From contig NZ_PEHF01000057.1 of the NCBI RefSeq assembly GCF_015762685.1, forward strand, positions 1-64,000: a stretch of DNA of 64,000 bases, read 5' to 3'. The notes under the pieces were generated by a model that was not told where the DNA came from, did not search any database, and was given only the letters and a program-made list of their open reading frames with translations. Origin of the DNA: Candidatus Symbiopectobacterium sp. 'North America'. GTDB lineage: Bacteria > Pseudomonadota > Gammaproteobacteria > Enterobacterales > Enterobacteriaceae. This document shows, one piece after another, positions 53,175 to 64,000 of this stretch. Positions within the stretch are counted from its first letter, which is position 1. Each line of letters begins with the position of its first letter. The translations under genes and the position numbers were made by a program.

Positions 53175-54175
53175 GCATCAACAAACAGCGCTATGTCAGC
53201 GCGCAGGATGTGGCGCGCCGCGCGGGGGTATCGCGTTCGGCGGTGTCGCGCAGCTTCACACCGGGCGCTAGCGTCTCGGCAGAGACCTACGCCAAAGTTA
53301 TGACGGCAGCGCAGCAACTTGGCTATCAGGTCAACGATCTGGCTCGCGGTCTGCTGGCGAACAGCAGCCGGTTGGTGGGATTGGTGGTTACACAGCCGGA
53401 AGTGGGCTTTCGAGCCAATCTGGTCGCCGCACTTTCTCAGGCACTTATTCAGCGCGGTTCGATTCCGGTGCTGATCAACAGCGGACACACGCGCGGCGCG
53501 ATGGCGGCGGCACGTTCGATTCTGTTAGGCCATCGTGCTGAAGCGACTATCGTGTTGTCTGGCTCACCACCGCAGGAATTTGTTGAACTGGCGCAGTTGA
53601 ACGGTCAATCGTTGATCGTCATTGGACGCAATAACGACGCCTGCGACAGCGTGCATATCGACAATGACACGGCAGCACGCACGGCGGCGCGCTTGTTCGC
53701 CGCTGACAGCAGAAAACAGGTGGCGCTGATGGGCTGCGCATCGGCCACTCCGAACATTGTTGAGCGCGAGCAGGCGTTTTGCGATGAAGCGCGCACGTTG
53801 GGATTGGACGTGAGCAGGGTACGTGGCGCTGATTTAGACTATGTGGGGGGCCTTGGTGCCTGTCAGGCGCTGTTTGCACAGCCGCCGCTGGATTGGCCGG
53901 ATGCCGTGTTTTGCATCAACGATTTAATGGCGTTTGATGTGATTGATTGCGCGCGTCAGCGAGGATTGTCAGTCCCTGACGATCTGGCTGTTATCGGTTT
54001 CGATGATATTCCTGCCGCAGGCTGGGATGCCTATTCGCTGACCACCTTCCGCCAGGATCCGGTGGTGATGGCCGCACAGGCGCTATAGTTGCTGAAACGT
54101 CGACAAGCACAGCCGCAGGCACCGGCCAGCAAAGCCGAGGTCAGCGCGCCACTGGTGCGCTGCCAATCGGCCTGA
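53171..54175 (+). pseudogene. LacI-family regulator of the ABC cluster, late TAG
   Basis: The HTH is VSAQDVARRAGVSRSAVSRS, and the sensor domain has LVGLVVTQPEVGFRANLVAA, FCINDLMAFDVIDCA and VIGFDDIPAAGWDAY. TAG at 54086-54088 (AAQAL(stop)LLKRRQ) cuts the last 29 codons; the same frame runs on to TGA 54173-54175. CAG to TAG explains it. Only the C-terminal tail is lost, so partial function is possible. It is encoded in the operon it probably controls. Confidence 0.82.
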
Positions 54176-54218
54176 ATATCTTGAACCTGCCACGCATTGT
54201 GATGCACAGAAGGAAACC

Positions 54219-54966
54219 ATGAAAATCATTCAGCTCTCTGACCTTCATTTAACGACGCCAGGCCGTGTGTTGCACGGACGCGATCCGCTGCAACACTTTC
54301 AGGCAGCAATTGCGGATATTAATACGCACCAGCGTGACGCTGCGCTGGTGGTTATTCCGGCGATCTTTCCGATGATGGCTGCGCGCCCTCGCTGATACGC
54401 TGGCCGAATTACAGGTTCCCTGGCGCGTTACGTTAGGAAACCATGATGACCGAGCGGCCTTTTTACACGCGTTTCCCGCGTTAGCCGATGAGCACGGTTT
54501 TATCCAAAATGTCACGAACCTCGGCGATCATTGTGTAATTCTGCTGGATTCACTGCAAAATGGTGATGTTGCGAGAAACCTATGCAGTACGCGCTTACAG
54601 TGGTTGGAAGGCCAACTGCGCCGCGCCCAGGACAAAGCCGTATTGTTGTTTTTGCATCATCCACCGATGCCCATCGGCTTGCCGTCGCTGGATGAGGTGC
54701 GGTTAGCGCCGGGCGCTGCCGATGCGTTGCATCAATGCTGCCTGCGTTATGGCAACGTTCGGCACATTGCCGCAGGCCATGTGCACCGTCCTGCCAGCGG
54801 TAACTGGCGCGGCATAACCTTTACTACGGTGCGCGGCACTAACCACCAGTCTGCACTGCGTTTTGTCCCCGGTTTTGACATCAGCCAGGAAACGCCACAG
54901 TACGCTATTTTTTGGGTAACGGCGCAGGGGCATATCGTACATTTCAACGACGTTCCCGTCTCGTAA
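54219..54966 (+). pseudogene. Calcineurin-like metallophosphoesterase, frameshifted
   Basis: It begins with the metal-binding motif MKIIQLSDLHLT (D-x-H), and later has LGNHDDRAAFLH (GNHD), FLHHPPMPIG and IAAGHVHRPASG (GHVH), the cyclic phosphodiesterase (CpdA) class pattern. Between the first and second motif the frame shifts at least twice: the GD-x-x-D motif (SGDLSDDG) lies in one frame near 54357-54380, and ALADTLAELQVPWRV in another from about 54390. It closes the ABC cluster, hinting that the imported solute was a phosphate ester; that is inference. Confidence 0.82.
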
Positions 54967-55074
54967 GGTGGGGCGAGACAGCATGATGAAAAAAATTCAT
55001 TTACCTTGAGCAATCATCAACAGATTTTAAACGAAATTCGTTGACTCTTGGCTGAAATTCCGTCATTTTATATA

Positions 55075-55090
55075 TGGACGTATAGACGTT
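55075..55090. promoter_or_regulatory. Met boxes upstream of metF
   Basis: TGGACGTA and TAGACGTT are two 8-mers in register that resemble the MetJ box AGACGTCT, 44 bases before the metF start. A TTGACT lies at 55041-55046. Confidence 0.75.
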
Positions 55091-55109
55091 CGATAAATAA
55101 TGACGGTAA

Positions 55110-56027
<918 letters not shown>

Positions 56028-56066
56028 TCAAAAGTCATCATGGCAGTGCGTAACCGTTGCGCACTG

Positions 56067-56486
56067 TCATTTCGTGCGTTTTTCTTTTCCTCTTTCCCCT
56101 ATTGCTTTGCTGGTTGTTGGGCGATTCCTGTTATCGGGTTCTGACTCTGATTCACAGAGTGACATCTCAGAATCCGTATCGTAGTCTTTGGCTCGCTCGT
56201 CAAGAATATAGCCATAGGTTTTTTCCTCCAGTTTATCCAGCCGAGGAATTTTACTGAAGTTATGCTTTTGAGGATTATTGATAATAATCTCTAAACATCT
56301 TCGCGTATCTTTTAATATGGATTCCAGTTCTTTTTTTCGCTTAGCGCGCAATACCGGGGGATTATCGGGCATTGATTTAACGCGCCATAACCTTATGATG
56401 AGATCGTTGATATCACCGTTGCTGACATGCTTATCCGCAGGTAAACGTGAGTAGTGGTGACATCTCCCTTGCTGGTATATTTTCAT
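56067..56486 (-). CDS. Hypothetical protein between metF and oxyR
   Basis: I do not recognise this 139-residue protein. It is highly charged (RAKRKKELESILKDTRRCLE, KIPRLDKLEEKTYGYILDER), has an acidic Ser/Glu-rich stretch (TDSEMSLCESESEPDNRN) and a basic tail. No signal peptide or membrane helix is visible. Its base composition is AT-richer than its neighbours and it interrupts the usual metF-oxyR neighbourhood, so it may be acquired. No strong ribosome-binding site precedes it. It could be a remnant of a larger gene. Confidence 0.4.
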   Translation of the reverse strand: MKIYQQGRCHHYSRLPADKHVSNGDINDLIIRLWRVKSMPDNPPVLRAKRKKELESILKDTRRCLEIIINNPQKHNFSKIPRLDKLEEKTYGYILDERAKDYDTDSEMSLCESESEPDNRNRPTTSKAIGERGKEKRTK

Positions 56487-56919
56487 TAATATTCTTTCTC
56501 AGTTTACGGCCTTTTCCGGACCTTAACCCGATTGACGCTGATGGAGTACTAAATTTCGCTACTGATGTGTGTGATGCGCCGGGCTCGATTCCACTTTTTA
56601 TTCAAGCTTCATTGATATGTTGCAGGGTAAAATAATTATGTCATTATTGATGCTATATGTTATTACCACTACCTCGGTAAAGTGTGTCGGCTTTGTGTGT
56701 TTTTAATATTTGGCATCTTATGATTATCCAGCATTGAAAGACTTATAAAATTTCAATAGTGAAACAAATTTCATTTTCTTAACGCCGTCGCTGGTTATAT
56801 TTTTTAACCGATAAGATACCGTTGTTTTCGGGAACCAAACTTTTTCTTTGTTGATCGGGTTTACCATTGATTGGTATCATACCTATCGTTTTTGGCTATC
56901 GTGTTAAGGATAATGATAA
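56487..56919. promoter_or_regulatory. AT-rich region upstream of oxyR with OxyR-like half sites
   Basis: Just before oxyR, CTATCG occurs at 56883-56888 and 56896-56901, and GGTATCATACC forms a small dyad at 56873-56883. This spacing recalls the repeated CTAT elements of OxyR sites and would suit autoregulation. I looked for an oxyS-like divergent sRNA in this region and did not see one. No gene is supported here. Confidence 0.4.
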
Positions 56920-57837
56920 ATGAACATTCGGGATCTAGAGTATCTGGTGGCGTTAGCTGAACACCGTCATTTCCGGCGTGCAGCGGACTCCTGTCATGTC
57001 AGCCAACCAACACTCAGTGGTCAAATTCGTAAACTGGAAGATGAACTGGGTGTGATATTATTGGAGCGCACCAGCAGAAAAGTGTTGTTTACTCAGGCTG
57101 GCTTGCTACTGGTCGAGCAGGCAAGAACCGTGCTGCGCGAAGTCAAAGTACTTAAAGAGATGGCGAGCCAGCAGGGAGAGACCATGTCTGGTCCACTGCA
57201 TATTGGTCTGATCCCCACCGTTGGGCCTTACCTGCTGCCGCATATCATTCCCATGCTGCATCGCACGTTTCCTAAGCTGGAAATGTACCTGCATGAAGCA
57301 CAGACGCATCAGCTACTGGCACATCTGGATAGCGGCAAGCTGGACTGCGCCATTCTCGCGATGGTCAAGGAATCGGAAGCATTTATCGAAGTACCACTGT
57401 TTGATGAACCAATGAAACTGGCGATTTATCAGGATCATCCGTGGGCAAACCGTGAGCGTGTTGCCATGTCCGATCTGGCCGGTGAAAAACTGCTGATGCT
57501 GGAAGATGGGCACTGCCTGCGCGATCAGGCATTGGGGTTCTGCTTCCAGACAGGGGCAGATGAAGATACGCATTTTCGCGCCACCAGCCTGGAAACGTTG
57601 CGCAACATGGTCGCAGCTGGCTGTGGGATCACCTTGCTGCCTTCACTGGCGGTGCCTCATGAGCGCCAGCGTGATGGTGTCTGTTATTTACCGTGCTACA
57701 AGCCGGAGCCGAAGCGAACTGTCGCGCTGGTGTACCGCCCAGGATCGCCACTGCGCGGTCGCTATGAACAGCTGGCGGACGCTGTGCGGGAACATATGCA
57801 GCACTATTTGGACAGTGCATTAAAACAGGCGGTTTAG
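56920..57837 (+). CDS. oxyR: Peroxide-sensing regulator OxyR
   Basis: The 305-residue LysR-type activator matches E. coli OxyR. The HTH is [20 protein letters not shown], and the redox cysteines Cys199 and Cys208 sit in [18 protein letters not shown]. The end SALKQAV is conserved and stops with TAG. It is intact. Its 3' end normally overlaps convergent sthA by 18 bases; here a frameshift extends sthA across the last 209 bases of oxyR on the other strand. Confidence 0.96.
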   Translation: MNIRDLEYLVALAEHRHFRRAADSCHVSQPTLSGQIRKLEDELGVILLERTSRKVLFTQAGLLLVEQARTVLREVKVLKEMASQQGETMSGPLHIGLIPTVGPYLLPHIIPMLHRTFPKLEMYLHEAQTHQLLAHLDSGKLDCAILAMVKESEAFIEVPLFDEPMKLAIYQDHPWANRERVAMSDLAGEKLLMLEDGHCLRDQALGFCFQTGADEDTHFRATSLETLRNMVAAGCGITLLPSLAVPHERQRDGVCYLPCYKPEPKRTVALVYRPGSPLRGRYEQLADAVREHMQHYLDSALKQAV

Positions 57838-59239
57838 CCCATATAAGTTCCGCCACTCGGTAAGCTTCGGCCATCGTTGGGTAATTAAAGGTTGTATTAG
57901 CGAAATATTCGATAGTATTCCCTTCGCCTTTTTGCTCCATGATGGCCTGGACGATGTGAATAATCTCCGCCGCACGCTCGCCAAAACAGTGAATACCGAG
58001 GATTTGCCTGGTTTCTCGGTGAAAAAGTATCTTCAGGCTCCCCACGTTCATGCCGACGATTTGCGCCCACGCCAGATGTTTGAACTGCGCGCGCCCAACC
58101 TCATAGGGCACTTTCATCGTCGTAAGCTCCTGCTCGGTTTTCCCCACGGAGCTGATTTCCGGAATGGTGTAGATCCCTGTCGGGATATCCTCGATCAGGT
58201 GTGCACTGGCATCGACTTTGACGATGGCCTGCGCCGCCAATCGTCCCTGGTCGTAGGCCGCTGAAGCCAGGCTGGGATAGCCGATGACATCGCCCACCGC
58301 ATAGATGTGTGCCAGCGCGGTTTGGTACATGCTGTTGACTTTCAACTGGCCGCGCCCGTCGGGCACCAAACCGATTTTTTCCAGCCCTAACGTCTCCGTG
58401 TTGCCGGTGTGCCCATTGGCGTACAGCAAGCAGTCGGCCTTCATCTTTTTACCGGATTTAAGATGAACAATGACGCCGTCAGCGGTACCCTCGATCGATT
58501 CGAACTCTTCGTTATGACGAATGACTACTCCATTGTTCCAAAAATGGTAGGACAAGGCGTCAGACATTTCCTGATCGAGAAACGCCAGCAGGCGATGGTG
58601 AGTGTTGATCAGATCCACTTTTACGCTCAGGCCACGAAAGATCGAGGCATATTCACAGCCAATCACGCCTGCACCATAAATAATCACGTGCTGGGGCTCG
58701 TGATCCAGTTCCAGAATGGAATCGCTGTCGTAAATACGGGGATGTGAAAAGTCTACGTTTGCCGGGTGGTAGGGGCGTGAGCCCGTGGCAATGATAATGT
58801 GTGCGGCCGTAAGCGTATCTTGCATATTATCGGGATACTGCACGGCAATCGTGTGTTCATCGATGAAATGTGCTTCACCTGAAAATATTTCGCAATGGTT
58901 ACGTTCGTAAAAACCCTGACGCATGCGGGTTTGCTGGCCGATGACGCTGTCTGCGTGGCGCAGGATGTCGGAGAACGAGGAGCGAATAGGGCGTGCATTA
59001 TCGCTGTACAGCGGGTTCTGGTTAAATTCGATGATGCGGCTGACGGCATGGCGCAACGCTTTGGAGGGGATGGTTCCCCAGTGCGTGCACCCACCGCCGA
59101 CGTTGTTATATCGCTCGATGACGGCCACTCTGGCACCTTGTTTTACCAGCCCCATCGCGGCGCCTTCGCCGCCCGGGCCTGAACCAATAATGATGGCATC
59201 ATAATCAAACGGTTGCTGAGTTTGTGCTTGCTGTGTCAT
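57629..59239 (-). CDS. sthA: Soluble pyridine nucleotide transhydrogenase with frameshifted, extended tail
   Basis: SthA moves electrons between NADPH and NAD+. The FAD motif [18 protein letters not shown], the [16 protein letters not shown] region, the NAD motif [14 protein letters not shown] and [15 protein letters not shown] at the C-terminal interface are intact. Family members end with LNGLNRLF. Here one extra T near 57845 (CTTATATGGG instead of CTTAATGGG) shifts the frame, and the normal stop at 57820-57822 is missed. The protein gains 71 unrelated residues, translated antisense to oxyR, to reach 536. Removing the T gives a normal 472-residue SthA. Confidence 0.9.
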   Translation of the reverse strand: MTQQAQTQQPFDYDAIIIGSGPGGEGAAMGLVKQGARVAVIERYNNVGGGCTHWGTIPSKALRHAVSRIIEFNQNPLYSDNARPIRSSFSDILRHADSVIGQQTRMRQGFYERNHCEIFSGEAHFIDEHTIAVQYPDNMQDTLTAAHIIIATGSRPYHPANVDFSHPRIYDSDSILELDHEPQHVIIYGAGVIGCEYASIFRGLSVKVDLINTHHRLLAFLDQEMSDALSYHFWNNGVVIRHNEEFESIEGTADGVIVHLKSGKKMKADCLLYANGHTGNTETLGLEKIGLVPDGRGQLKVNSMYQTALAHIYAVGDVIGYPSLASAAYDQGRLAAQAIVKVDASAHLIEDIPTGIYTIPEISSVGKTEQELTTMKVPYEVGRAQFKHLAWAQIVGMNVGSLKILFHRETRQILGIHCFGERAAEIIHIVQAIMEQKGEGNTIEYFANTTFNYPTMAEAYRVAELIWAKPPVLMHCPNSAAYVPAQRPPAVHSDRAVAILGGTPARQFASAPACSTVNNRHHHAGAHEAPPVKAAR

Positions 59240-59432
59240 GGTAGGGTAATCCTGTTTTTATACAAGCCGATAACGCTATTGTAACACTGCCACGTTCATA
59301 ACCCAATTTATCCCTTTTGCTGGTATGACAATCCTCTGTCTCATTTTCAATATGGCAAACTTTGTCTCAGTATGTCGCAAGTAAAGTTTGCTATAGTGCT
59401 TTTCTGGAGAGGAAAGCGGATGGTGTCAGCTG

Positions 59433-59474
59433 AATATGGGTGTCGGAACACAAAATATGGGTGTCAGAGCACAA
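59433..59474. repeat. 21-bp tandem duplication at the fabR start
   Basis: Two 21-bp units (59433-59453 and 59454-59474) differ at only two positions. Each carries an ATG and encodes MGVGTQN or MGVRAQQ, so fabR has two possible starts in frame seven codons apart. Confidence 0.85.
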
Positions 59475-60092
59475 CAAAAAGAACGCACTCGCCGTTCCTT
59501 AATCGAAGCTGCTTTCAGTCAACTCAGCGCCGAACGGAGTTTCGCTAGCCTGAGCTTGCGTGAAGTCGCGCGTGAGGCGGGCATCGCTCCCACCTCTTTT
59601 TATCGCCACTTCCGCGATGTCGATGAACTGGGTTTGACGATGGTCGATGAAAGCGGCCTGATGTTGCGTCAACTGATGCGACAGGCACGCCAGCGCATTG
59701 CCAAAAGCGGCAGCGTTATTCGCACATCGGTCGCCACCTTTATGGAGTTCATTGGCAATAACCCCAATGCGTTCCGTTTGTTGCTGCGTGAGCGTTCGGG
59801 CACTTCCGCTGCGTTTCGTGCTGCTGTCGCCCGTGAAATCCAGCATTTTATTGCGGAACTGGCGGACTATCTTGAAGTGGAAAATCATATCCCGCGTGAA
59901 TTTGCGGAGGCCCAGTCTGAAGCCATGGTCACGATAGTGTTTAGCGCTGGAGCAGAGGCGTTGGACGTTGGGCTTGAACAGCGGCGGCAATTGGAAGAAC
60001 GCCTGGTGCTGCAATTACGTCTGATTGCCAAAGGGGCTTACTACTGGTACAGAAAGGAACATGAGAAGGAAGTGAATACTTCTGACGTGTAG
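59436..60092 (+). CDS. fabR: Fatty-acid synthesis repressor FabR
   Basis: The TetR-family repressor controls unsaturated fatty-acid genes (fabA, fabB) by sensing acyl-CoA/ACP. The HTH block [20 protein letters not shown] and [20 protein letters not shown] are nearly identical to E. coli. The true start may be ATG 59457 ([15 protein letters not shown]), the usual FabR N-terminus; ATG 59436 arises from a 21-bp duplication and adds seven residues. The gene is divergent from sthA and 109 bases from yijD, as in E. coli. It is intact. Confidence 0.93.
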   Translation: MGVGTQNMGVRAQQKERTRRSLIEAAFSQLSAERSFASLSLREVAREAGIAPTSFYRHFRDVDELGLTMVDESGLMLRQLMRQARQRIAKSGSVIRTSVATFMEFIGNNPNAFRLLLRERSGTSAAFRAAVAREIQHFIAELADYLEVENHIPREFAEAQSEAMVTIVFSAGAEALDVGLEQRRQLEERLVLQLRLIAKGAYYWYRKEHEKEVNTSDV

Positions 60093-60201
60093 CAGCGAAC
60101 CTGAGGTGATGTTTCCCTCTGTTAAGGCGGTACGCAGTAGGCGTCTCATCGTGTTCCTGAGTGTTTAAAACGCTTGAGTGTTGAAAACTACGGGAGACAT
60201 C

Positions 60202-60573
60202 ATGACAAAATACCCTCATCAAGAAAAAGGCACCGTGGTTTTGGCATTGATCGCAGGTTTATCGGTCAATGGTTCATTTGCCGCGTTGTTCAGTTCAATT
60301 GTGCCCTTTTCCGTCTTTCCGCTGGTTGCTCTGGTGCTTTCGGTTTACTGCCTGCACCAGCGTTACCTCAATATTGAGATGCCTGAAGGCATACCGCTGT
60401 TGACCGCCGCCTGCTTTTTATTGGGGTTGCTGCTGTATAGCGCATTGGTTCGCGTTGAATATCAGCAGATTGGCTCCAACTTCCTGCCTTCATTACTGTG
60501 TGTCGTGTTGGTGTTCTGGATTGGCTTGCGGCTTAAAAAGCGCCGCCCGGTAGACGACGCGCCTGCATCATGA
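60202..60573 (+). CDS. yijD: YijD family inner-membrane protein
   Basis: The 123-residue protein has four predicted membrane helices ([39 protein letters not shown] and two more) and matches E. coli YijD. Its function is not established; it is usually co-transcribed with fabR. The ATG at 60202 is preceded by GGGAGA; an upstream ATG at 60178 lacks similarity. It is intact. Confidence 0.9.
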   Translation: MTKYPHQEKGTVVLALIAGLSVNGSFAALFSSIVPFSVFPLVALVLSVYCLHQRYLNIEMPEGIPLLTAACFLLGLLLYSALVRVEYQQIGSNFLPSLLCVVLVFWIGLRLKKRRPVDDAPAS

Positions 60574-60602
60574 TGATTGCATTTTCGCGATGAAGAAGGT
60601 GG

Positions 60603-61706
60603 TTACGCCTTCTTCTCTAACAGCACGCCGCATTCCATATGATGGGTATAAGGGAACTGATCGAACAGGGCCAGACGAGTGATACGGTGTGTCGTCGTGA
60701 GTTGGGTCAGGTTGTTGCACAGGGTTTCCGGGTTGCAGGAGATGTAGAGGATATGCGAGTAACCCTGCACCATGGACAGCGTTTGGTCGTCCAGGCCGCT
60801 ACGTGGCGGATCGACAAAAATGGTGTCGCACTGATATTCGGACAAATCGATACCCTGCAAACGGGTAAATTCACGCTTACCCTGTAGTGCTTGGGTAAAT
60901 TCTTCCGCTGCCATGCGGATAATCTGCACGTTATCAATCTGGTTCGCGGCGATGTTGAATTGTGCCGCGGCGACAGACGGTTTGGCGATTTCAGTGGCTA
61001 ATACACGATTGAAATTACGTGCCAGTGCCAATGAAAAGTTGCCGTTACCGCAATAAAGCTCGAGCAGATCGCCTGTTGATCCCGCAGTAGCCTTCAGCGC
61101 CCACTCCAGCATTTGGATATTGATGGAGGCATTGGGCTGGGTGAAGCTGTTTTCAACCTGGCGGTAGATCATCTCACGCCCGGCGACTGGCAGGCGTTCA
61201 TCAACATAATCTCTGTCGAGGCAGATTTTAGTTTTTGTTGCCCGACCGATCAGTTGCAGAGCGAATCCCCGAGCGCGCAGTGCATCACGCAGAGCGCGTG
61301 CCTGCTGTTGCCACTCCTCATCTAACGCCTTGTGGTAGATGAACGTCACCACCACTTCACCGCTCATCGTCGACAGATAGTCAATCTGAAACAGCTTGCG
61401 GCACAGTATCACATCGTTGCGTACTGCATCGATCAGAATGGGAATGAGTCGATTAATCAACGCACTGGCCGCAGGGAATTGATCTACTCTGATCCGCTGT
61501 TTGATCAGCTGATCGAACATGATGTGGTAGAGATCGTCCCCTTCGTGCCACATGCGAAATTCGGCCCGCATACGGTAATGACTCACTGGGGAACGAAACA
61601 CCTCTGGTTCAGGCGCAGCAAAGGGCACCATCATCTGGCGTAGACGTTCCGTCTTTTCCGCAAGTAGGTCGTCATACTGTTCGATGGGCAGGTTCTCTGG
61701 CGTCAT
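60603..61706 (-). CDS. trmA: tRNA (uracil-54-C5)-methyltransferase TrmA
   Basis: The 367-residue enzyme makes ribothymidine-54 in tRNA and is an RNA-binding protein of the SAM-dependent RUMT family. The SAM motif [20 protein letters not shown], the proline-rich [13 protein letters not shown] and the catalytic Cys in [15 protein letters not shown] are present. I chose the ATG at 61706 ([18 protein letters not shown]) by homology; the frame is open to 61961 without similarity. It is intact and divergent from btuB. Confidence 0.96.
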   Translation of the reverse strand: MTPENLPIEQYDDLLAEKTERLRQMMVPFAAPEPEVFRSPVSHYRMRAEFRMWHEGDDLYHIMFDQLIKQRIRVDQFPAASALINRLIPILIDAVRNDVILCRKLFQIDYLSTMSGEVVVTFIYHKALDEEWQQQARALRDALRARGFALQLIGRATKTKICLDRDYVDERLPVAGREMIYRQVENSFTQPNASINIQMLEWALKATAGSTGDLLELYCGNGNFSLALARNFNRVLATEIAKPSVAAAQFNIAANQIDNVQIIRMAAEEFTQALQGKREFTRLQGIDLSEYQCDTIFVDPPRSGLDDQTLSMVQGYSHILYISCNPETLCNNLTQLTTTHRITRLALFDQFPYTHHMECGVLLEKKA

Positions 61707-61867
61707 GGTGTTCTCGGCTTCAAAACGGTGAAAAGGTGAAAAGAAATTTACTGGCCGGGATTGTAGGGCATCTCGAAGGGATGTCCAGCGTTGTTGCTGC
61801 AATAGCAATTTCACATCACGGAAGTCTAGACATCCGTAAGCGGCCATCGTAGCATAGCATGCCGATA

Positions 61868-62045
61868 TTACACTGTGTGCTGATGCAGTGTGAGTTAAAA
61901 GGGAATCCAGTGAGAATCTGGAGCTGACGCGCAGCGGTAAGGGGAAGGGAAACGACAGCATTACATGCAGACACTGCCTGCGGGTGGGAAGTCGTCGTTT
62001 CTGATTGCAACAGCAATGTCACCCGAGCCCGAAGACCTGCCGGTT
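61868..62045 (+). ncRNA. Cobalamin riboswitch in the btuB leader
   Basis: The region carries the hallmarks of the B12 riboswitch: AAAAGGGAATCCAGTGAGAATC near the 5' side (61897-61918), the core GCGCAGCGGTAAGGG, GCCTGCGGGTGGGAAGTC, and the B12 box GAGCCCGAAGACCTGCC at 62025-62041. It sits about 80 bases before the btuB start, with a TGCGG-CAT-CCGCA hairpin between that could be the switching element. It represses btuB when adenosylcobalamin is bound. Confidence 0.9.
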
Positions 62046-62125
62046 TACGTCGCAATGTTCACGATCGTCGCGAGCTATCGATTGTGGTAATGCGGCATCC
62101 GCAATGTGATTTGGATGCTAACTAC

Positions 62126-64000
62126 ATGTCCTATAAAAATTATCGCTGCTGGCGGCGCTCTCTGCCACGGCTTTTTCTGGCTGTGCGCAGCAAACTGACA
62201 ACAACACCATGGTGGTTACCGCTAACCGTTTTCAACATCCGGTGAATACGGTGCTGGCGCCTACAACAGTGGTTACTCGCGAAGATATTGACCGCTGGCA
62301 GGCGAAGAGCTTGACCGATGTGATGCGTCGTTTGCCGGGGGTGGATATTGGGCAGAATGGCAGGTTGGGGCAAATGAGCTCAATGTTTATTCGTGGCACC
62401 AATTCTAGCCATGCTCTGATTTTAATTGACGGTATACGTTTGAATCAGTCTGGTATTAGCGGTTATACCGACCTTAGCCAGATCCCTCTTTCGCTCGTGC
62501 AGCGAATTGAATATATCCGTGGTGCACGTTCAGCCATTTATGGATCTGATGCGATTGGTGGGGTGGTCAACATTATCACCACCAGAGAAAAGGAAGGCAC
62601 AACGCTAGGCGCCGGTATCGGTTCTAAGGGATATCAGTCTTACGATGGCTCCACGCAACAAATAGTTGGCGAAGCTACACGTATCACATTGGCGGGTAAT
62701 TATACCTACACTAAAGGATATGATGTCGTTGCTGGTTTCCCTGATGCGGAAGGTACCAAAGCACAGCCTGACCGTGATGGATTTATCAGCCGCTCAATTT
62801 ACGGCAATGTTGATCACCGTTTTACTGATGAGTTGAGTGGCTTCGTACGCGGTTATGGGTTTGATAATCGAACGAGTTATGATGGAAATGCAGATTTCGA
62901 TTATAGTAATTATCCCCTCATTACTACTCGGGGGGTGCCGGATACTCGGCAACTATACAGCCAGACGTGGGATAGCGGTTTACGTTTCAATCGAGGTATT
63001 TTTTCCACACAACTAGTTGCTAGCTATAACCGCAGTAAAGACCTCAACTATGATCCGAAAAATGGGCGTTATGGCGTGTCCTCTTCTCAGGATGATACCA
63101 AACAATATAATCTCCAATGGGGAAACAACGCTCAAATTGGTAATGGTACAGTTAGTGCTGGTGTAGATTGGCAAAAACAAGTATCTGAACCGGGGACAGG
63201 TCGTGTGACTCAAGGCCATGAGCAACGTAACTCTGGTGTTTACTTAACGTCACAGCAAACGCTCGGCAGCTTGACAGTGGAAGGGGCTGTTCGAAGCGAT
63301 GATAACAATAGTTTTGTACGTCATAACACATGGCAAACAGGAACATCTTGGGAGTTTGTTGATGGATATCGTGCTTTCGCATCCTACGGTACGGCTTTCA
63401 AGGCTCCAAATCTTAACCAAGTGTATAGCGAGTCCTACGGCAATCGAAACCTTCGCCCTGAGGAAAGTAAACAGTGGGAAGCTGGTTTCGAAGGCTTGAC
63501 TGGTGCTGTGGATTGGCGCTTGTCTGGATATCGTAATGATATTGATAATCTCATCGGTTATGACTCGGGATACCATTTCATCAACATCCAAAAAGCGCGT
63601 ATAAAAGGTATAGAAGCAACGGCCTCGTTTGATACTGGCCGGCTGGCTCACTCTGTTTCTTACGATTACGTTGATCCTCGTGACGCTCAAAAAAATCAGG
63701 TTCTCCTGCGCCGTGCAAAACAACAGGTAAAATATCAGCTTGATTGGGATTGGAACGATTTTGACTGGTCTATGACCTATCAATATTTGGGTCAACGCTA
63801 TGACACCGACTTTAGCCAATCACCTTCGCGCCGAGTCAAACTCGGTGGTGTAAGTCTCTGGGACCTCGCTGTATCATATCCTGTCACCTCTCATCTTACA
63901 GTTCGTGGTAGAATCGCCAACCTGTTTGATAAAGAGTACGAGACAGCATATGGCTATCAAACGGCAGGAAGAAAGTACTATCTCTCCGGAAGCTACACCT
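62126..64000 (+). pseudogene. btuB: Vitamin B12 receptor BtuB, frameshifted at the signal peptide, 3' end outside window
   Basis: BtuB is the TonB-dependent outer-membrane receptor for cobalamin. From 62137 one open frame reads [15 protein letters not shown], then the TonB box (NTMVVTANR), the plug ([55 protein letters not shown]) and the barrel to SGSYT at the window end. That frame has TAA at 62134-62136 directly upstream, while the expected ATG (62126) is in another frame, so a one-base loss in TATAAAAATTA seems to separate start and signal peptide. The next in-frame ATG is in the TonB box. I saw no other lesion in the part present. Confidence 0.8.

Overview
This window is enterobacterial chromosome (Enterobacterales). 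From 12.6 kb to the end it carries the E. coli-type core order fieF-pfkA-tpiA-yiiQ-fpr-glpX-glpK-glpF-zapB-rraA-menA-hslU-hslV-ftsN-cytR-priA-rpmE-metJ-metB-metL-metF-oxyR-sthA-fabR-yijD-trmA-btuB, interrupted by accessory blocks. Extra genes such as aguBA, a gluconate/idonate cluster and an ABC cluster between metL and metF suggest a Pectobacteriaceae, Yersiniaceae or Sodalis-like host. I cannot name the species from sequence alone.

Layout. 1-12.2 kb is the tail half of a P2-like prophage or tailocin (S, V, W, J, I, H, then U, T, E, FII, FI on the other strand, then D, ogr and a TM2-protein cargo gene). It ends at a sequence that looks like the CpxQ sRNA/cpxP 3' end, so the element seems to sit between cpxP and fieF. 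12.6-23.3 kb holds sotB, fieF, pfkA, a small XRE regulator, aguB/aguA, an MFS exporter, glutaminase, tpiA and yiiQ. 23.7-26.3 kb is an accessory pair, a secreted flavoprotein reductase and a Crp/Fnr-type regulator. 26.4-35.4 kb has fpr, glpX, a gluconate/idonate-type cluster (MFS, idnR, idnO, gntK), glpK and glpF. 35.9-49 kb is a nearly intact housekeeping run from zapB to metL. 49.1-55 kb is a decayed ABC importer with its LacI regulator and a phosphoesterase. 55.1-64 kb runs from metF to btuB, which is cut by the window end.

The striking property is genome decay. About twenty genes carry single nonsense codons, one-base indels or short tandem duplications, while their neighbours are perfect. 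Lost or damaged functions include glycerol kinase, menaquinone synthesis (menA), methylene-THF reductase (metF), idonate/gluconate use, agmatine deiminase, glutaminase, a periplasmic flavoprotein reductase, B12 uptake (btuB start) and much of the phage tail. Many stops are Trp codons turned into TAG or TGA. Several frameshifts and in-frame insertions are exact tandem duplications of 6-21 bp, an unusual mutational signature. This fits a lineage that recently became host-restricted. Sequencing error could explain some one-base indels, but not the 7-, 8-, 9- and 21-bp duplications or the many substitutions.

Regulation is largely readable: a Cra site at pfkA, met boxes at metJ/metB and metF, a GlpR operator at glpF, a CRP site before idnO, a sigma-32 promoter and leader hairpin at hslVU, a cobalamin riboswitch at btuB, and many strong terminators.
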